64,000 bases of DNA. Origin: Acidobacteriaceae bacterium TAA 166. GTDB lineage: Bacteria; Acidobacteriota; Terriglobia; Terriglobales; Acidobacteriaceae. The stretch covers positions 248,001 through 312,000 of the forward strand of contig ATWD01000003.1 of the NCBI GenBank assembly GCA_000421065.1, in the 5' to 3' direction. A program made the position numbers and the translations under genes. Numbering within the stretch: the first letter of the stretch is position 1; each line of letters begins with the position of its first letter. Below the pieces are notes generated by a model. The model ran no database searches. It was given only the letters and a program-made list of their open reading frames with translations, and was not told the DNA's origin. This document shows positions 7,861 to 17,902 of the stretch, in pieces.

Positions 7861-9338
7861 TGACGAAACCTAAGCATCTGACTGAGGAAGCACTGCTGGA
7901 ACTGGCCGGGGAAAGGCTGTCTGCCGAGGATCGGCGCGCGGCTGAGGAACACCTGTCAGAGTGCAAAGCCTGCCTGAAGCACTACCAAGACCTTAAATTC
8001 GCCCACACTGTTTTTGAGCGTATGGCCGAAGTTGGACTTCAGGAGGTTCTCCCAGCGCCAGTTCGTAGGCCCGCTGTTCGGCCAAGGAGAGAAGCCGCGT
8101 TCCCGTGGGGGCCCGTGGGGGCCATCACCGTCACCTGTATCTGCGTGATCACTTTTCTCCTCTATCCGCGCGCGGTTCCGACGGTGAGTGCGAGTGAGTT
8201 GTTGTCGAGTGCGATCACATCTGAGAGCCAACCCACCTTGGCAGTTGGGTTCAGGGTTAAATCGGGTGGTCAAATCTGCGCCGGCGGGAAGCAGAGTGAA
8301 CAACTGGTTTCGTTTGAGAGATCTGTGAAGTGCAATCGAGCATTGCAACACATGAAAGCAACTCCATGGAGTCATGGAAATCCGCTTTCGGCCAAGACTT
8401 ATGCGGCGTGGCGCGATTCTCTTCACAAACATCAGGATCAAGTTGCGAAGAGAGAAGCATCCTGGGAGATCAAGACGACAACTGACGAGGAGCCAGTTCG
8501 CACGGCAAGCCTTGAGATGCGGACCTCCGACTATCACACAACGAAACTGACGCTTGATTTCGAAGACGATGACGAACTCAGCATCTCGGAAGATACGGAG
8601 CCACTGGCGCCGCCCACTACGGAAGTCGCAACCAATACCGTGCCCCAAATGTCGCTTCATCTGGATAATCCGGCTGATCAGCTTGAGGTCGAGGCCTGGA
8701 CGGCTCTGCAGCGAATGAATGCCGATTCAGGATGGGAAGCGATAGTGATCCGGAGTGGCTCCCATGTGGAAGTAAAAGCAGTCGTCGATGGAGATGATCG
8801 AAAGAGGCAACTGCTGGAGGGCTTTGCGGCGCATCCGGCTGTCGATCTCGATATTCATTTATCCCCAGATCCCGATGATTACAGAGACCTATCGCCGGTG
8901 CGCCCGCATCCACTGGGAGACTCGCCCGGACTCGCGGCGACATGGCTTCAGCAGCAATTTCCGGAAACGGATGCAAGAACGGTGTTCACGAACACGGCAC
9001 TGCATTTGTCGCATCAGATCCTTGGCCGGACATTCTTCATCGACAGGTTGCAGCAGCGGCAACGAGCTCTCACTCATTGCTCCTGCGCGCGCGAGCTTTC
9101 TTCGCTGGTTGAAACCGAGAAACAAGCCCTGGCGAAGTTGCAAACGGACTTGTCTCTGGGGATTGAACCTCTAATCGGGCCGCCTGCCCATTCCCGCCCG
9201 CACCCCATGACGCTGGCGGAAGCCAAGAACCTTGATGGGGATTTGGCAGAACTCCTGTGGGCGGGTGCTGGCGAAGATCAGTCATCATTCGATGATCGTG
9301 TCCACGAGGTTCGTAAGCTGCTTTCACGACAGAGGTAA
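7860..9338 (+). CDS. Zinc-finger anti-sigma-like membrane protein with large periplasmic domain
   Basis: 492 residues from the GTG at 7860, which overlaps the sigma-factor stop by one base. The N-terminus has the HxxxCxxC zinc motif of ZAS anti-sigma factors (H31, C35, C38). One hydrophobic segment (about 84-101) follows a Pro/Arg-rich linker. The remaining about 390 residues, expected to be periplasmic, resemble no family I recognise; they contain an acidic patch (about 237-250) and no obvious repeats. The arrangement predicts an inner-membrane anti-sigma that holds the adjacent ECF factor and senses something outside. The periplasmic part is far larger than in simple RsrA-like proteins, so it may be the sensor itself. 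Confidence 0.82.
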   Translation: MTKPKHLTEEALLELAGERLSAEDRRAAEEHLSECKACLKHYQDLKFAHTVFERMAEVGLQEVLPAPVRRPAVRPRREAAFPWGPVGAITVTCICVITFLLYPRAVPTVSASELLSSAITSESQPTLAVGFRVKSGGQICAGGKQSEQLVSFERSVKCNRALQHMKATPWSHGNPLSAKTYAAWRDSLHKHQDQVAKREASWEIKTTTDEEPVRTASLEMRTSDYHTTKLTLDFEDDDELSISEDTEPLAPPTTEVATNTVPQMSLHLDNPADQLEVEAWTALQRMNADSGWEAIVIRSGSHVEVKAVVDGDDRKRQLLEGFAAHPAVDLDIHLSPDPDDYRDLSPVRPHPLGDSPGLAATWLQQQFPETDARTVFTNTALHLSHQILGRTFFIDRLQQRQRALTHCSCARELSSLVETEKQALAKLQTDLSLGIEPLIGPPAHSRPHPMTLAEAKNLDGDLAELLWAGAGEDQSSFDDRVHEVRKLLSRQR

Positions 9339-9691
9339 CGCGTTGCGTTGGTGGACGGAAGCATTCTTCCGGCGGCCTGTTCTGTGAACGTGGTGTGAAT
9401 TATTCCTACCCCGTCTATTTTTCTGCTCTCGCAAACAAGAATTCTGCTCTCTACATCCACCAGGGAAATGTCGCGTGGAGGATGGGCGTCGATACATCCA
9501 GTGCTTCAGGCCAAGCCACATTACACGGCCATGGACGGGTGTTCATTAGACAGGGGCGCGGGATGCAGCGAGCGTTCATTCCTTCATAAAGTTCATCAAT
9601 GAAGCCCAGGCATACAGCCTGTATACAGCCGGTGGCGGGCGATACGAATGGCTATACACACTTGGATTTCCAGAGTTTATTGGAGGATGGA
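9339..9691. other. Leader region before the first receptor; no gene seen
   Basis: About 350 bases between the anti-sigma stop and the preferred receptor start. No recognisable protein, RNA gene or long inverted repeat. The promoter of the receptor gene is expected here. Confidence 0.4.
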
Positions 9692-12600
9692 ATGCAGCAG
9701 TTCGGAAAGATTTTGTGGGAGATGCTTACTTCAGGCAGTCCTGGAGCAACATCATCCATGCACGGCTTACAAGCGAGACCAGGAAATGGTGCCACAGCAA
9801 ACCAATCCCTTCGCAATTGCCTCATCCCCATCTTGGGCGCTCTTCTGCTCGTTACATCCCCCTCTTTAACATTCGCGCAGCAGGGTTCAAATGCCGCGCT
9901 CAATGGAACGGTAAGAGATTCAAGTGGCCTCAATGTTGGTGACGCGCATATCGTTGCAACCAATCACGCGACTGGTGTGAACTACAGCGCAACGGCGACA
10001 TCCACTGGAACGTACATCATCCCTTCGCTGCCCCCGGGTATCTATGACATTGCGGCTACCCATGACGGGTTCAAAAAGGCTGTCGTCAAAGACGTAACGT
10101 TTTACGTGGCACAACTGCTGACCGTCGACATGAAGCTGGATGTCGGCTCAACGTCAACAACGGTGACGGTAACAGACAACGCTCCGCTTCTTGAATCAAG
10201 CACCTCACAGATCAGCCACATCATCGATAGCCGATCGTTGACAAACTGGCCCGCACAGATGTCCGGCGGCGAACGAGATTTCCAGGCCAGCTTGTATAAC
10301 AACCTGCCGGGAACAGCGGGAAGCACTTATTACGGGTCCATCAATGGCAGCCGGCAACAGACAAGCGAGATCTATCTGGATGGTGTCTCTCTGGGCAACT
10401 TCGACTCCAACGAGACAGGGCCCAGTATCGATGCGATTAGCGAAGTGAATATGCAGGTTGGGGCGATGAACGCACAGTGGAACGGCGGTGGAACTGCTGT
10501 CACCAGCTATGCGATCAAATCGGGGACAAATGACCTTCACGGTTCACTGTTTGCAATGCTGTCGAACGAAGCTCTGAACGCGAATAGTTATGCTGCAAAT
10601 CAGTCCGGAACGCCTCGCGCTCAAAACCGGCAAAGCATTTATAGCGGTACTATTGGCGGGCCCATTTATATTCCCCACCTCTACAACGGGAGGAACCGGT
10701 CATTCTTCTTCTTCAACTACGAAAGAGACAACGTCAGTGATTTAGGTTTGGGTGGCGCGACCACAACCATGCCGACCCAGGCGATGCTTCATGGCGATTT
10801 CTCGGCTTTCCTGAATCCGGCTCTGACACAAAATACTCAGTCAGGGCAAAAGGCAGCGACGGATATTCTTGGCCGGCCCGTGGCCTACGGACAGATCTTC
10901 AACCCGGCAACCGAGCGTCTTCTTAAGGCAGGTCAGGTTGATCCGACCACTGGATTAACGGCGCAAACCGCCGGCTTTGTGCGTGAGCCGTTTGTAAACA
11001 ATCAGATCTCTCCCAGCCAGTTTGATCCTGTCGCGGCGAATTTTCTGAAGTTTCAGTTCCCGACAAATTATCTCAATAACCTTGTGATTAACAACATTCC
11101 AAGGCTTCTTAACAGCCAGCCGACCTTGCTTCAGCACTACACGACAATCAAGCTCGATCAGGTGTTAACCGCCAGCCAGAAAATTTCGTTTTTCTTTACC
11201 AACATCACCAGAACGCGTTCCAACGAAAATGGAAGTATCGGTGGATGGTCTCTCCCGGGAACCAACGTTCTGGATACTTTCGAATTTCAAGATAACCCGG
11301 GACAAATTTATCGGGTGAATCACTATTGGACGGTCTCACCGCATATCTCGAACCATTTCGGCGGAGGGTACTTTCTATTTCGTAACAACTATGCAAACTC
11401 CTATCCCTCCGCACTGGCCCAACTTGGCATTCCAAACATCGGTGGTTCAGTCGGCTTTCCCACAATCTCTTTCTCCGGCGCGGCTGCGCTGGGAGGAGGC
11501 AATGTGCGTCTGGGGAACGCAGTGAACGGCACTGGCTTTAGCGCCATGAACTTCATGGCAATCGACCAGGTATATATCAGCCACGGAGCTCATCAGTTCC
11601 AATTAGGCTTCGAAGGCCGCCTGTACCGAAATGATCTGCAAAACATCATCGCTCCACCCGCATACAGCTTTTCCAATGCCGAGACCGATGCCGGGGTCAG
11701 TAGCGCGAATTTTGCAGGCAATGCGGTGGCCAGTTTCCTTCTGGGACGAGTAGACAGCTCCTCACAAACGATCTACAACGGATTTCTGGATTATCAACGA
11801 CGTGAATCAGGCGTGTACATCCAGGACGACTGGAAGGTTACGCCGCATCTGACCCTGAACTTAGGACTCCGTTGGGAGGTTATCGGTGCACTTACCGAGA
11901 CGCGAGGACAATGGAGTGGCGTCAATCTAAATCTGCCAAACTCGGCAGCCGGAGGGCTGCCAGGAGCAATGGAGTTTGCCAGTCAGTTAGGGAAGAAGGG
12001 CTTTGAAAACCCAGACTGGGGCATGATTCTTCCGCGATTCGGTATCGCATACAATCCCATCCCCAAATTGGTCTTCAAAGCGGGTTTCGGGGTAAACACT
12101 CAAGCGCCCGAAAAATACACGTACTTTACCGGTCTGAACGCTCCACCAACTCAGGGGTATACGGCATCCATTGCCGTCAATGGAACCACGCGTCCGCAAC
12201 CGTTTTCCGGGATGGCAGTTGCTCAGTTGAGCGACCCTTATCCTTCGTACACGGGACCGCTTCCGAACTATGATCCGACGCAACAGCTCCACCAGAGCAT
12301 TATGGTGAATAATCCCAGAGGGGCACGAGACCTGTACGTGGCGAACTACAACGCCGGTCTGCAGATGGATCTGGGGCACAACACGATTGCTGATCTCAAC
12401 TATGTTGGAAATACCAACCGACGCATACCTATCAACGCGTTGGCGCAGATGAATCAACTTCCTCTTAGTGCCTTAACTACCTATGGGGACACGCTGCAGG
12501 ATAATATCTCGCAGCATCCTGAAATTCCGCTGCCCTACAAGGGTTTTACCGGTACGGTGCAACAGGCTCTGGCTCCATTCCCTCAATACGCGGGTGGCGG

Positions 12601-13369
12601 CGTGACCCTCTACTCATCCCATCTGGGTTGGTCACGTTACGACGCCATGCAGGCAACGATCACCAGGAGAAGCGAAAAAGGCTTGTCCATCCTTGCTGCT
12701 TACACATGGGCAAAGCTTCTGGCCAACACAAATGGCGGAGTGCAGGATGTTTACAACCTGAAAGCAGAAAAGGCAGTATCCAGCTTGGCTGTTCCCCAAC
12801 AGTTCAAGGTCAGTGTGATCTATGATCTTCCTTTTGGAAGAGGCAAACTGGTGGACTTTCATGGACCGCTCAATTGGGTGGTTGGTGGATGGGTACTGAC
12901 AGGAAATGCCATCTACCAGTCTGGAAGTACATTGGCGGTCACTGACAGTTTCGTGCACAACGGAATCTTCGCGACAACGCGCCCAAACTACACGGGCGAG
13001 CGGGTCGAGCTAAAGCAGAAAGGCTTTGTTGATACCGTGCACAACACTGGACCGCTCTACCTGAACCCGGCAGCCTTCACCCACGTTCCGAATACGCCAG
13101 TTCGCCACATCGGCCTCACGACGGGAAATGTTCCGTCTGTGCTGCCGAATGTCTTCGGTCCCGGGTCAGCCGAAGAGAAGATTGGGCTGGCAAAGGGATT
13201 CAATCTCGGAGAGAGAGGCAACCTCACCTTCCGGGCGAACGCCTTCAACGCGCTGAACCGTGCCAATCCTGGCAATCCTGTTCTCGATATCAACAATGCG
13301 AACTTTGGCCGCATCCTGTCAATGGGAGGACCACGCTCGATACAACTGGAGGGGCTCATAACCTTCTAG
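9692..13369 (+). CDS. Oar-like TonB-dependent outer membrane receptor
   Basis: 1225 residues from the ATG at 9692, chosen over an open frame starting at 9599 because GGAGG lies 5 bases upstream. A hydrophobic stretch LIPILGALLLVTSPSLTFAQ, about 45-65 residues in, is the likely signal peptide, leaving an unusually long n-region. After it comes a carboxypeptidase-regulatory-like beta-sandwich (LNGTVRDSSGLNVGDAHIVA, then TGTYIIPSLPPGIYDI), then a plug with SINGSRQQTSEIYLDGVSL, then a long beta-barrel ending in a C-terminal aromatic strand (IQLEGLITF). This is the Oar-like receptor family that is expanded in Acidobacteriota. Members import or bind large substrates, probably oligosaccharides. The context of secreted glycosidases supports glycan uptake; no SusD-like lipoprotein accompanies it. 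Confidence 0.92.
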   Translation: MQQFGKILWEMLTSGSPGATSSMHGLQARPGNGATANQSLRNCLIPILGALLLVTSPSLTFAQQGSNAALNGTVRDSSGLNVGDAHIVATNHATGVNYSATATSTGTYIIPSLPPGIYDIAATHDGFKKAVVKDVTFYVAQLLTVDMKLDVGSTSTTVTVTDNAPLLESSTSQISHIIDSRSLTNWPAQMSGGERDFQASLYNNLPGTAGSTYYGSINGSRQQTSEIYLDGVSLGNFDSNETGPSIDAISEVNMQVGAMNAQWNGGGTAVTSYAIKSGTNDLHGSLFAMLSNEALNANSYAANQSGTPRAQNRQSIYSGTIGGPIYIPHLYNGRNRSFFFFNYERDNVSDLGLGGATTTMPTQAMLHGDFSAFLNPALTQNTQSGQKAATDILGRPVAYGQIFNPATERLLKAGQVDPTTGLTAQTAGFVREPFVNNQISPSQFDPVAANFLKFQFPTNYLNNLVINNIPRLLNSQPTLLQHYTTIKLDQVLTASQKISFFFTNITRTRSNENGSIGGWSLPGTNVLDTFEFQDNPGQIYRVNHYWTVSPHISNHFGGGYFLFRNNYANSYPSALAQLGIPNIGGSVGFPTISFSGAAALGGGNVRLGNAVNGTGFSAMNFMAIDQVYISHGAHQFQLGFEGRLYRNDLQNIIAPPAYSFSNAETDAGVSSANFAGNAVASFLLGRVDSSSQTIYNGFLDYQRRESGVYIQDDWKVTPHLTLNLGLRWEVIGALTETRGQWSGVNLNLPNSAAGGLPGAMEFASQLGKKGFENPDWGMILPRFGIAYNPIPKLVFKAGFGVNTQAPEKYTYFTGLNAPPTQGYTASIAVNGTTRPQPFSGMAVAQLSDPYPSYTGPLPNYDPTQQLHQSIMVNNPRGARDLYVANYNAGLQMDLGHNTIADLNYVGNTNRRIPINALAQMNQLPLSALTTYGDTLQDNISQHPEIPLPYKGFTGTVQQALAPFPQYAGGGVTLYSSHLGWSRYDAMQATITRRSEKGLSILAAYTWAKLLANTNGGVQDVYNLKAEKAVSSLAVPQQFKVSVIYDLPFGRGKLVDFHGPLNWVVGGWVLTGNAIYQSGSTLAVTDSFVHNGIFATTRPNYTGERVELKQKGFVDTVHNTGPLYLNPAAFTHVPNTPVRHIGLTTGNVPSVLPNVFGPGSAEEKIGLAKGFNLGERGNLTFRANAFNALNRANPGNPVLDINNANFGRILSMGGPRSIQLEGLITF

Positions 13370-13383
13370 GTTGGCACGACCGC

Positions 13384-13411
13384 CGCCAGGCCATGATCGC
13401 GTGGCCTGGCG
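13384..13411. terminator. Hairpin after the first receptor gene (10-bp perfect stem)
   Basis: CGCCAGGCCA at 13384-13393 pairs exactly with TGGCCTGGCG at 13402-13411, with an 8-base loop. It starts 15 bases after the receptor stop. There is no strong U-tract, so it may be a weak terminator or an mRNA 3'-end stabiliser. Confidence 0.5.
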
Positions 13412-13547
13412 ACATCCGAGGCTATTCTCCCCTCATTCATGACACCGCAAGGGCGAAATGCTTGGATGAAGTGACCTTCCGTCGCCTGAGGGGATTCATT
13501 CCTGCTCGGGCGACGATCTTTCCATCCAAAAATAAAACGAGGCACCT

Positions 13548-16274
13548 ATGCTAGCTTTCTTGGCAAGTAGAGATTCAGGCCATTCGATTCGGCGGCCTTT
13601 TGTAGGCGCGGCAGTTCTCGGGCTGGCCCTTTCGGGAGTGGGACTGCATGCTCAGACGAGCGCGGGCAACTGGCATGTCAATAATGGCCAGCAACAAACG
13701 TCCGCCTCCGATCTGGAAACTCCTGTGCGGCAGGTGCCGGACCCAGGAATGATTACAACGAGACAGGCGATCAGTCCTGCAGGAGTTCAGAGCGTCTTTG
13801 AAAGCCGGGTCTATGGAATCACGTTTGGGAGCACTTCAAAGGATCTCTATGTCGCAACAACAGGCCTGCTATATAAATTCGACTGGCAATCCAATAAGGT
13901 GCTCGAAAAGCTAAAAACCAATGCGCCCGGACTACAGGGGTTGACCTATGATCCGTCGTCTCAATCGGTCTTCATGACCGTCATTCGCGCGGACAAGAGC
14001 GTAGAACTCATTCCAAAATGGCGCGGAGGAGACCAACCAACGCCAATTGCTCTCGGAAAAAACGAGATAGCCGAGGTTGCAGTATCGCCCGCGAATGCTT
14101 CGGGAACGCAATATGGAGTTGTCGCGCTGACCTTTAGTGATGAAGCGGCAATCCTCAATCTCGGCTCCGGGACGGTCCTCTCAAAGGTACGAACTGGCAT
14201 CGCGCCGTTTGGTGCGATCATCGATGCGAAGAATGCGACTGCATATGTCAGTAATTGGGGCGGGAGGTTTCCACGCCCGGGCGACCTGACCGGAAAGATG
14301 GGTCCCAGAGCCGATGCAGACAGGATGGTCGTCGATGCACGTGGTATCGCGGCCTCGGGGACCGTCTCTCGGATCGATTTGAACTCGGGAAAAGTAACCG
14401 CCGAGATCGAAGTCGGACTCCATCCAACGTCGTTAGCACTGGACGATACGCGTCATCTTCTCTACGTGACGAACAGCAATTCCGACACGGTCTCTGTCGT
14501 CGACACCGAGAACAACGCAGTCGTGGATACGATTCCAGTGGAGCCTTTTGTTCATGATGTAGCGGGGATCGCTCCCGAGGCGCTTACACTCTCGAAGGAC
14601 GGAAAGCACCTGTATGTTGCCTGCGCGGGCATCAATGCCGTCGCTGTATTGGGATTACACGGCACTCACATGAGAATGGAAGGCCTACTTCCCACCGGGT
14701 GGTATCCTGACTCGATCCAACTCAGCCCAGATGGAAAATATCTCGCGGTAGGGACTCTGCTTGGGGTCGGATCAGGGTGGAAGCGAGCCCCATCACGGCA
14801 GTGCCTCGTTCGTTCGCCGGACTGCAGGTATGTACACAGCGACCGCAGCACGATTCATGTCATCCCCATTCCCGACGCATCGGCACTTCAACGATATTCT
14901 CTGGCGGTCGCGGACAATACCCGTCTACAGCTGAAGCTGAAGGGCGCGGTAGAAGTGACTGACAGTGCATTGGTGGCGAATCAGGCTGTGCCTGTGCCGC
15001 TGCGCGCAGGAGATCCGTCTCCGATCAAACACGTCATTTACGTCATCAAAGAAAATCGCAGCTATGACCAGTTCTTTGGCTCCCTTGGAAAAGGGAACGG
15101 AGACCCCTCGCTTAATCAATATTCAGACGATGTCATTCCTAACCATCGGAAGCTTGCCAGAGACTTCGTGGTTCTCGATAACTTCTACGCGACCGGCGGC
15201 AATAGCGGCGATGGCCATCAGTGGGTTACACAAGCGAACGAGACAGACTACAACTATCTACCAGGTTATGGAGGTCGAAGCTACGCCGAGGATGGGGATC
15301 CCATGGATGGCGCGCGTGGTGGCTTCATTTGGAATGCCACGATCGCGGCAGGGAAGACCTTCATCGACTTTGGAGAGTACACGGGAGACGATCCGCGCGG
15401 CTTCCCCATCCAGACCAAAGAACGATCGGAGTATCTCGACCGTTTCAAGAACGACGCGACATACGTGCCCAGCATTCCGAACAAGGCAAACATGAATTCT
15501 ATGGATCCGTACCTCGTGAAAGACTATCCGCTCTGGTCTTTGAGTGTCCCGGATGTTATCCGCACACGCATCTTCACAAAATACCTGAAGCAGTGGGAGA
15601 CCCAAAATAGTATGCCCGACCTGGTCATGGTGCAACTGCCGGCGGATCACACGGCAGGCACGCGACCTGGATTTTCAACTCCCAAGGCGTGTACAGCCGA
15701 TAACGATTATGCGTTAGGAATGCTCGTAGACGAAGTGTCACACTCGACGTTCTGGCAATCGACGCTGATCTTGGTTGTAGAAGACGATGCACAGGATGGT
15801 GTTGATCACGTTGATGGACATCGCACTGTAGCTTTGGCAATCAGCCCCTATATCAAGCGCGGTGCCGTCGACTCGACCTTCTATTCGCAGCCCAGCATGC
15901 TCAAAACGATCGAATTGATCCTGGGCTTGAAAAATATGTCTCTTTTCGATCTGATCGCGAACGACATGCGAAACAGCTTCCAGTCGCAAGCGGATCTGAC
16001 TCCATATACGGCTCAAGTTCCGAACCAATCTCTGTATGAAGTGAACCCTTCGATGCAAGCACTCTCAGGAGTGGCGCGCAGGGATGCAGAAGCCTCGCTT
16101 CATATGAACTTTAGCATTCCTGACGCTGCACCGACTGAGAAGCTGAATCGGATCTTGTGGCGAAATGCCAGAGGATGGAGCGTGCCATATCCGAAGGTGT
16201 CTCATGCTGTGTTCGCACCCTATTCCAATGACCTCGACGACGACGAGAAAGAAGAGAAGTATAGGCATCGATGA
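13548..16274 (+). CDS. Exported beta-propeller plus phosphoesterase-family protein
   Basis: 908 residues. An N-terminal signal-like segment (FVGAAVLGLALSGVGLHAQ) is followed by a YncE/SMP-30-like seven-bladed propeller (about 85-470) with repeated motifs such as HPTSLALDDTRHLLYVTNSN and PEALTLSKDGKHLYVA. The C-terminal about 400 residues form a phosphoesterase/phospholipase C-like domain: HVIYVIKENRSYDQFFGSLG, then NFYATGGNSGDGHQW, then VVEDDAQDGVDHVDGHR. That domain belongs to the alkaline-phosphatase-like superfamily, and the Asn/Asp/His residues in these motifs are plausible metal ligands. This two-domain architecture is common in Acidobacteriota. Substrate unknown. The gene sits between a receptor and an alpha-galactosidase and may be co-expressed with them. 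Confidence 0.88.
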   Translation: MLAFLASRDSGHSIRRPFVGAAVLGLALSGVGLHAQTSAGNWHVNNGQQQTSASDLETPVRQVPDPGMITTRQAISPAGVQSVFESRVYGITFGSTSKDLYVATTGLLYKFDWQSNKVLEKLKTNAPGLQGLTYDPSSQSVFMTVIRADKSVELIPKWRGGDQPTPIALGKNEIAEVAVSPANASGTQYGVVALTFSDEAAILNLGSGTVLSKVRTGIAPFGAIIDAKNATAYVSNWGGRFPRPGDLTGKMGPRADADRMVVDARGIAASGTVSRIDLNSGKVTAEIEVGLHPTSLALDDTRHLLYVTNSNSDTVSVVDTENNAVVDTIPVEPFVHDVAGIAPEALTLSKDGKHLYVACAGINAVAVLGLHGTHMRMEGLLPTGWYPDSIQLSPDGKYLAVGTLLGVGSGWKRAPSRQCLVRSPDCRYVHSDRSTIHVIPIPDASALQRYSLAVADNTRLQLKLKGAVEVTDSALVANQAVPVPLRAGDPSPIKHVIYVIKENRSYDQFFGSLGKGNGDPSLNQYSDDVIPNHRKLARDFVVLDNFYATGGNSGDGHQWVTQANETDYNYLPGYGGRSYAEDGDPMDGARGGFIWNATIAAGKTFIDFGEYTGDDPRGFPIQTKERSEYLDRFKNDATYVPSIPNKANMNSMDPYLVKDYPLWSLSVPDVIRTRIFTKYLKQWETQNSMPDLVMVQLPADHTAGTRPGFSTPKACTADNDYALGMLVDEVSHSTFWQSTLILVVEDDAQDGVDHVDGHRTVALAISPYIKRGAVDSTFYSQPSMLKTIELILGLKNMSLFDLIANDMRNSFQSQADLTPYTAQVPNQSLYEVNPSMQALSGVARRDAEASLHMNFSIPDAAPTEKLNRILWRNARGWSVPYPKVSHAVFAPYSNDLDDDEKEEKYRHR

Positions 16275-16428
16275 GCCGTTGTTGTTCGCAACTGGATCAA
16301 GAGGGAACGGATGATGTATGTCGCGGATGATCCAACCTCCTGGCTCTAACGGGAGAGCGTTGTCTTTGCTTAAGGTCTTGCCAACCGTCCGAATGCGTGA
16401 CCGAGAAACATGTTCGTTAGGGGATCGA

Positions 16429-17607
16429 ATGCGTAAAGTATTGTTCTTGTGTCTCTGTATCGCAGGTATTGCCAAGCATGCGTACGGCCAAGTGGCCATG
16501 ACTCCACCGATGGGCTGGAATAGCTTCAACTATTTCTCCCACAACGTGACGGACAAAGATATCCGCGACGCGGCGGATCAAATGGTGGCGATGGGGATGA
16601 AAGACGTGGGCTACACCTACGTGAATATTGACGCCGCATGGGAAGGCGCGCGGGACGCAAACGGCGTGCTGCATACGAACGACAGATTTCCAGATATGAA
16701 GGCGCTCGCTGATTACGTCCATTCGAAAGGCCTCAAAATAGGGATATATTCTTCGCCGGGACCGAAGACGTGTGGACACGATGAAGGTTCCTACGGTCAC
16801 GAAGAACAGGACGCAAAGATGTATGCCGACTGGGGCGTCGATTATTTGAAATACGACCTGTGTGGCTTCCGCGATCTCATGCGCGAACGGGCGCCGAACG
16901 ATCCAGCTGAGCAGATGAAGATGATGATCGATTCCTATGACAAGATGGCGAAGGCGCTGAAGGCGACGGGAAGACCCATCGTGTTCTCGGTATGCCAGTA
17001 CGGGATGGATGCGCCATGGGAGTGGGTTCCAGCATTAGGGGGTAACTTGTGGCGGACGACGTACGATATCAAACCTAACTGGAACAGTATCTATACGATC
17101 CTTAGCCAGCAGGAGGGACTCCAGAGATATGCTGGACCGGGACACTGGAATGATCCTGACATGTTGGAGGTAGGAAACGGCCAGCTTTCGCCGGCGGAAA
17201 ACCGTTCACACTTTTCCATGTGGGCGATGCTTTCAGCACCGCTGCTGGCGGGGAATGATTTGGTGCATATGAAGGCGGAGGTTCTCGACATCCTCACCAG
17301 GCGTGATGTGATTGCACTGGATCAGGATAGGTTGGGCAGCCAGGCCGAACGCGTGTACAGCGAAGGCGAGGTTGATGTATGGAAGAAACAGTTAGCGGAT
17401 GGTGCTGTAGCGGTTGCTGTGCTGAACGCTGGCTCCGCCCGGTACTTGACGCATCCATTTCATCTGAATCTGGCAAAGCTAGGACTGCATGGGACGCAAA
17501 GGGGCAAGGACTTGTGGACGGGCAAGGAGATCGATTTGAAAAATGACATGCCTGTTGAAATTGGCAGCCATGACATTCTGCTCGTGCGGATTGCAAATCC
17601 GCGTTAG
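16429..17607 (+). CDS. Exported alpha-galactosidase, glycoside hydrolase family 27
   Basis: 392 residues from the ATG at 16429 (AGGGG ribosome site); the open frame to 16318 has no support. Signal peptide MRKVLFLCLCIAGIAKHAYG. The GH27 signature starts at MTPPMGWNSFNYF (about 24-36). The nucleophile is expected at D143 (YLKYDLCGF) and the acid/base at D213 (LWRTTYDI). GPGHWNDPDMLEVGNG further supports the family. The enzyme releases terminal alpha-linked galactose, or possibly alpha-N-acetylgalactosamine or arabinopyranose, since GH27 covers several activities. It follows the phosphoesterase gene with about 150 bases between. A beta-sandwich C-terminus after about 300 completes the normal length. 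Confidence 0.94.
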   Translation: MRKVLFLCLCIAGIAKHAYGQVAMTPPMGWNSFNYFSHNVTDKDIRDAADQMVAMGMKDVGYTYVNIDAAWEGARDANGVLHTNDRFPDMKALADYVHSKGLKIGIYSSPGPKTCGHDEGSYGHEEQDAKMYADWGVDYLKYDLCGFRDLMRERAPNDPAEQMKMMIDSYDKMAKALKATGRPIVFSVCQYGMDAPWEWVPALGGNLWRTTYDIKPNWNSIYTILSQQEGLQRYAGPGHWNDPDMLEVGNGQLSPAENRSHFSMWAMLSAPLLAGNDLVHMKAEVLDILTRRDVIALDQDRLGSQAERVYSEGEVDVWKKQLADGAVAVAVLNAGSARYLTHPFHLNLAKLGLHGTQRGKDLWTGKEIDLKNDMPVEIGSHDILLVRIANPR

Positions 17608-17671
17608 ACGAAATATTGGATAGGAAAGGCTCACAGACAAGAGTTCTACGGGCCTCTGTTTCGGATCGGCA

Positions 17672-17799
17672 CAAAGTGTTCTTTTCTGGGAGATCCCATT
17701 CCGGAGAACCGAACGAGTCCTGAGCTCGAGCGACGGCATAAGAGCTTCGAACGAGGGGATCGCCTGCTCAGGCCAGGCTTCATACGGGGAATCGGACAT
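17672..17799 (-). other. Possible start of a truncated gene, strong ribosome site
   Basis: On the minus strand an ATG at 17799 follows AGGAGGAGAAAGCGGT, one of the best ribosome sites in the window. It opens a frame beginning MSDSPYEAWPEQAIPSFEAL that stays open past 17608 into the antisense of the alpha-galactosidase. No family is recognised, and the overlap with a real gene means it cannot be intact as a normal-length protein. It may be a truncated gene or chance. Confidence 0.25.
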
Positions 17800-17902
17800 A
17801 CCGCTTTCTCCTCCTACTCGCAGGAGTGAACCAATTTGGGCAGGATCCCAAGATTAGGATGGCCCAGAAGTCGCCGTGCAATGCCAAGGTGAGGAAGGAA
17901 CA

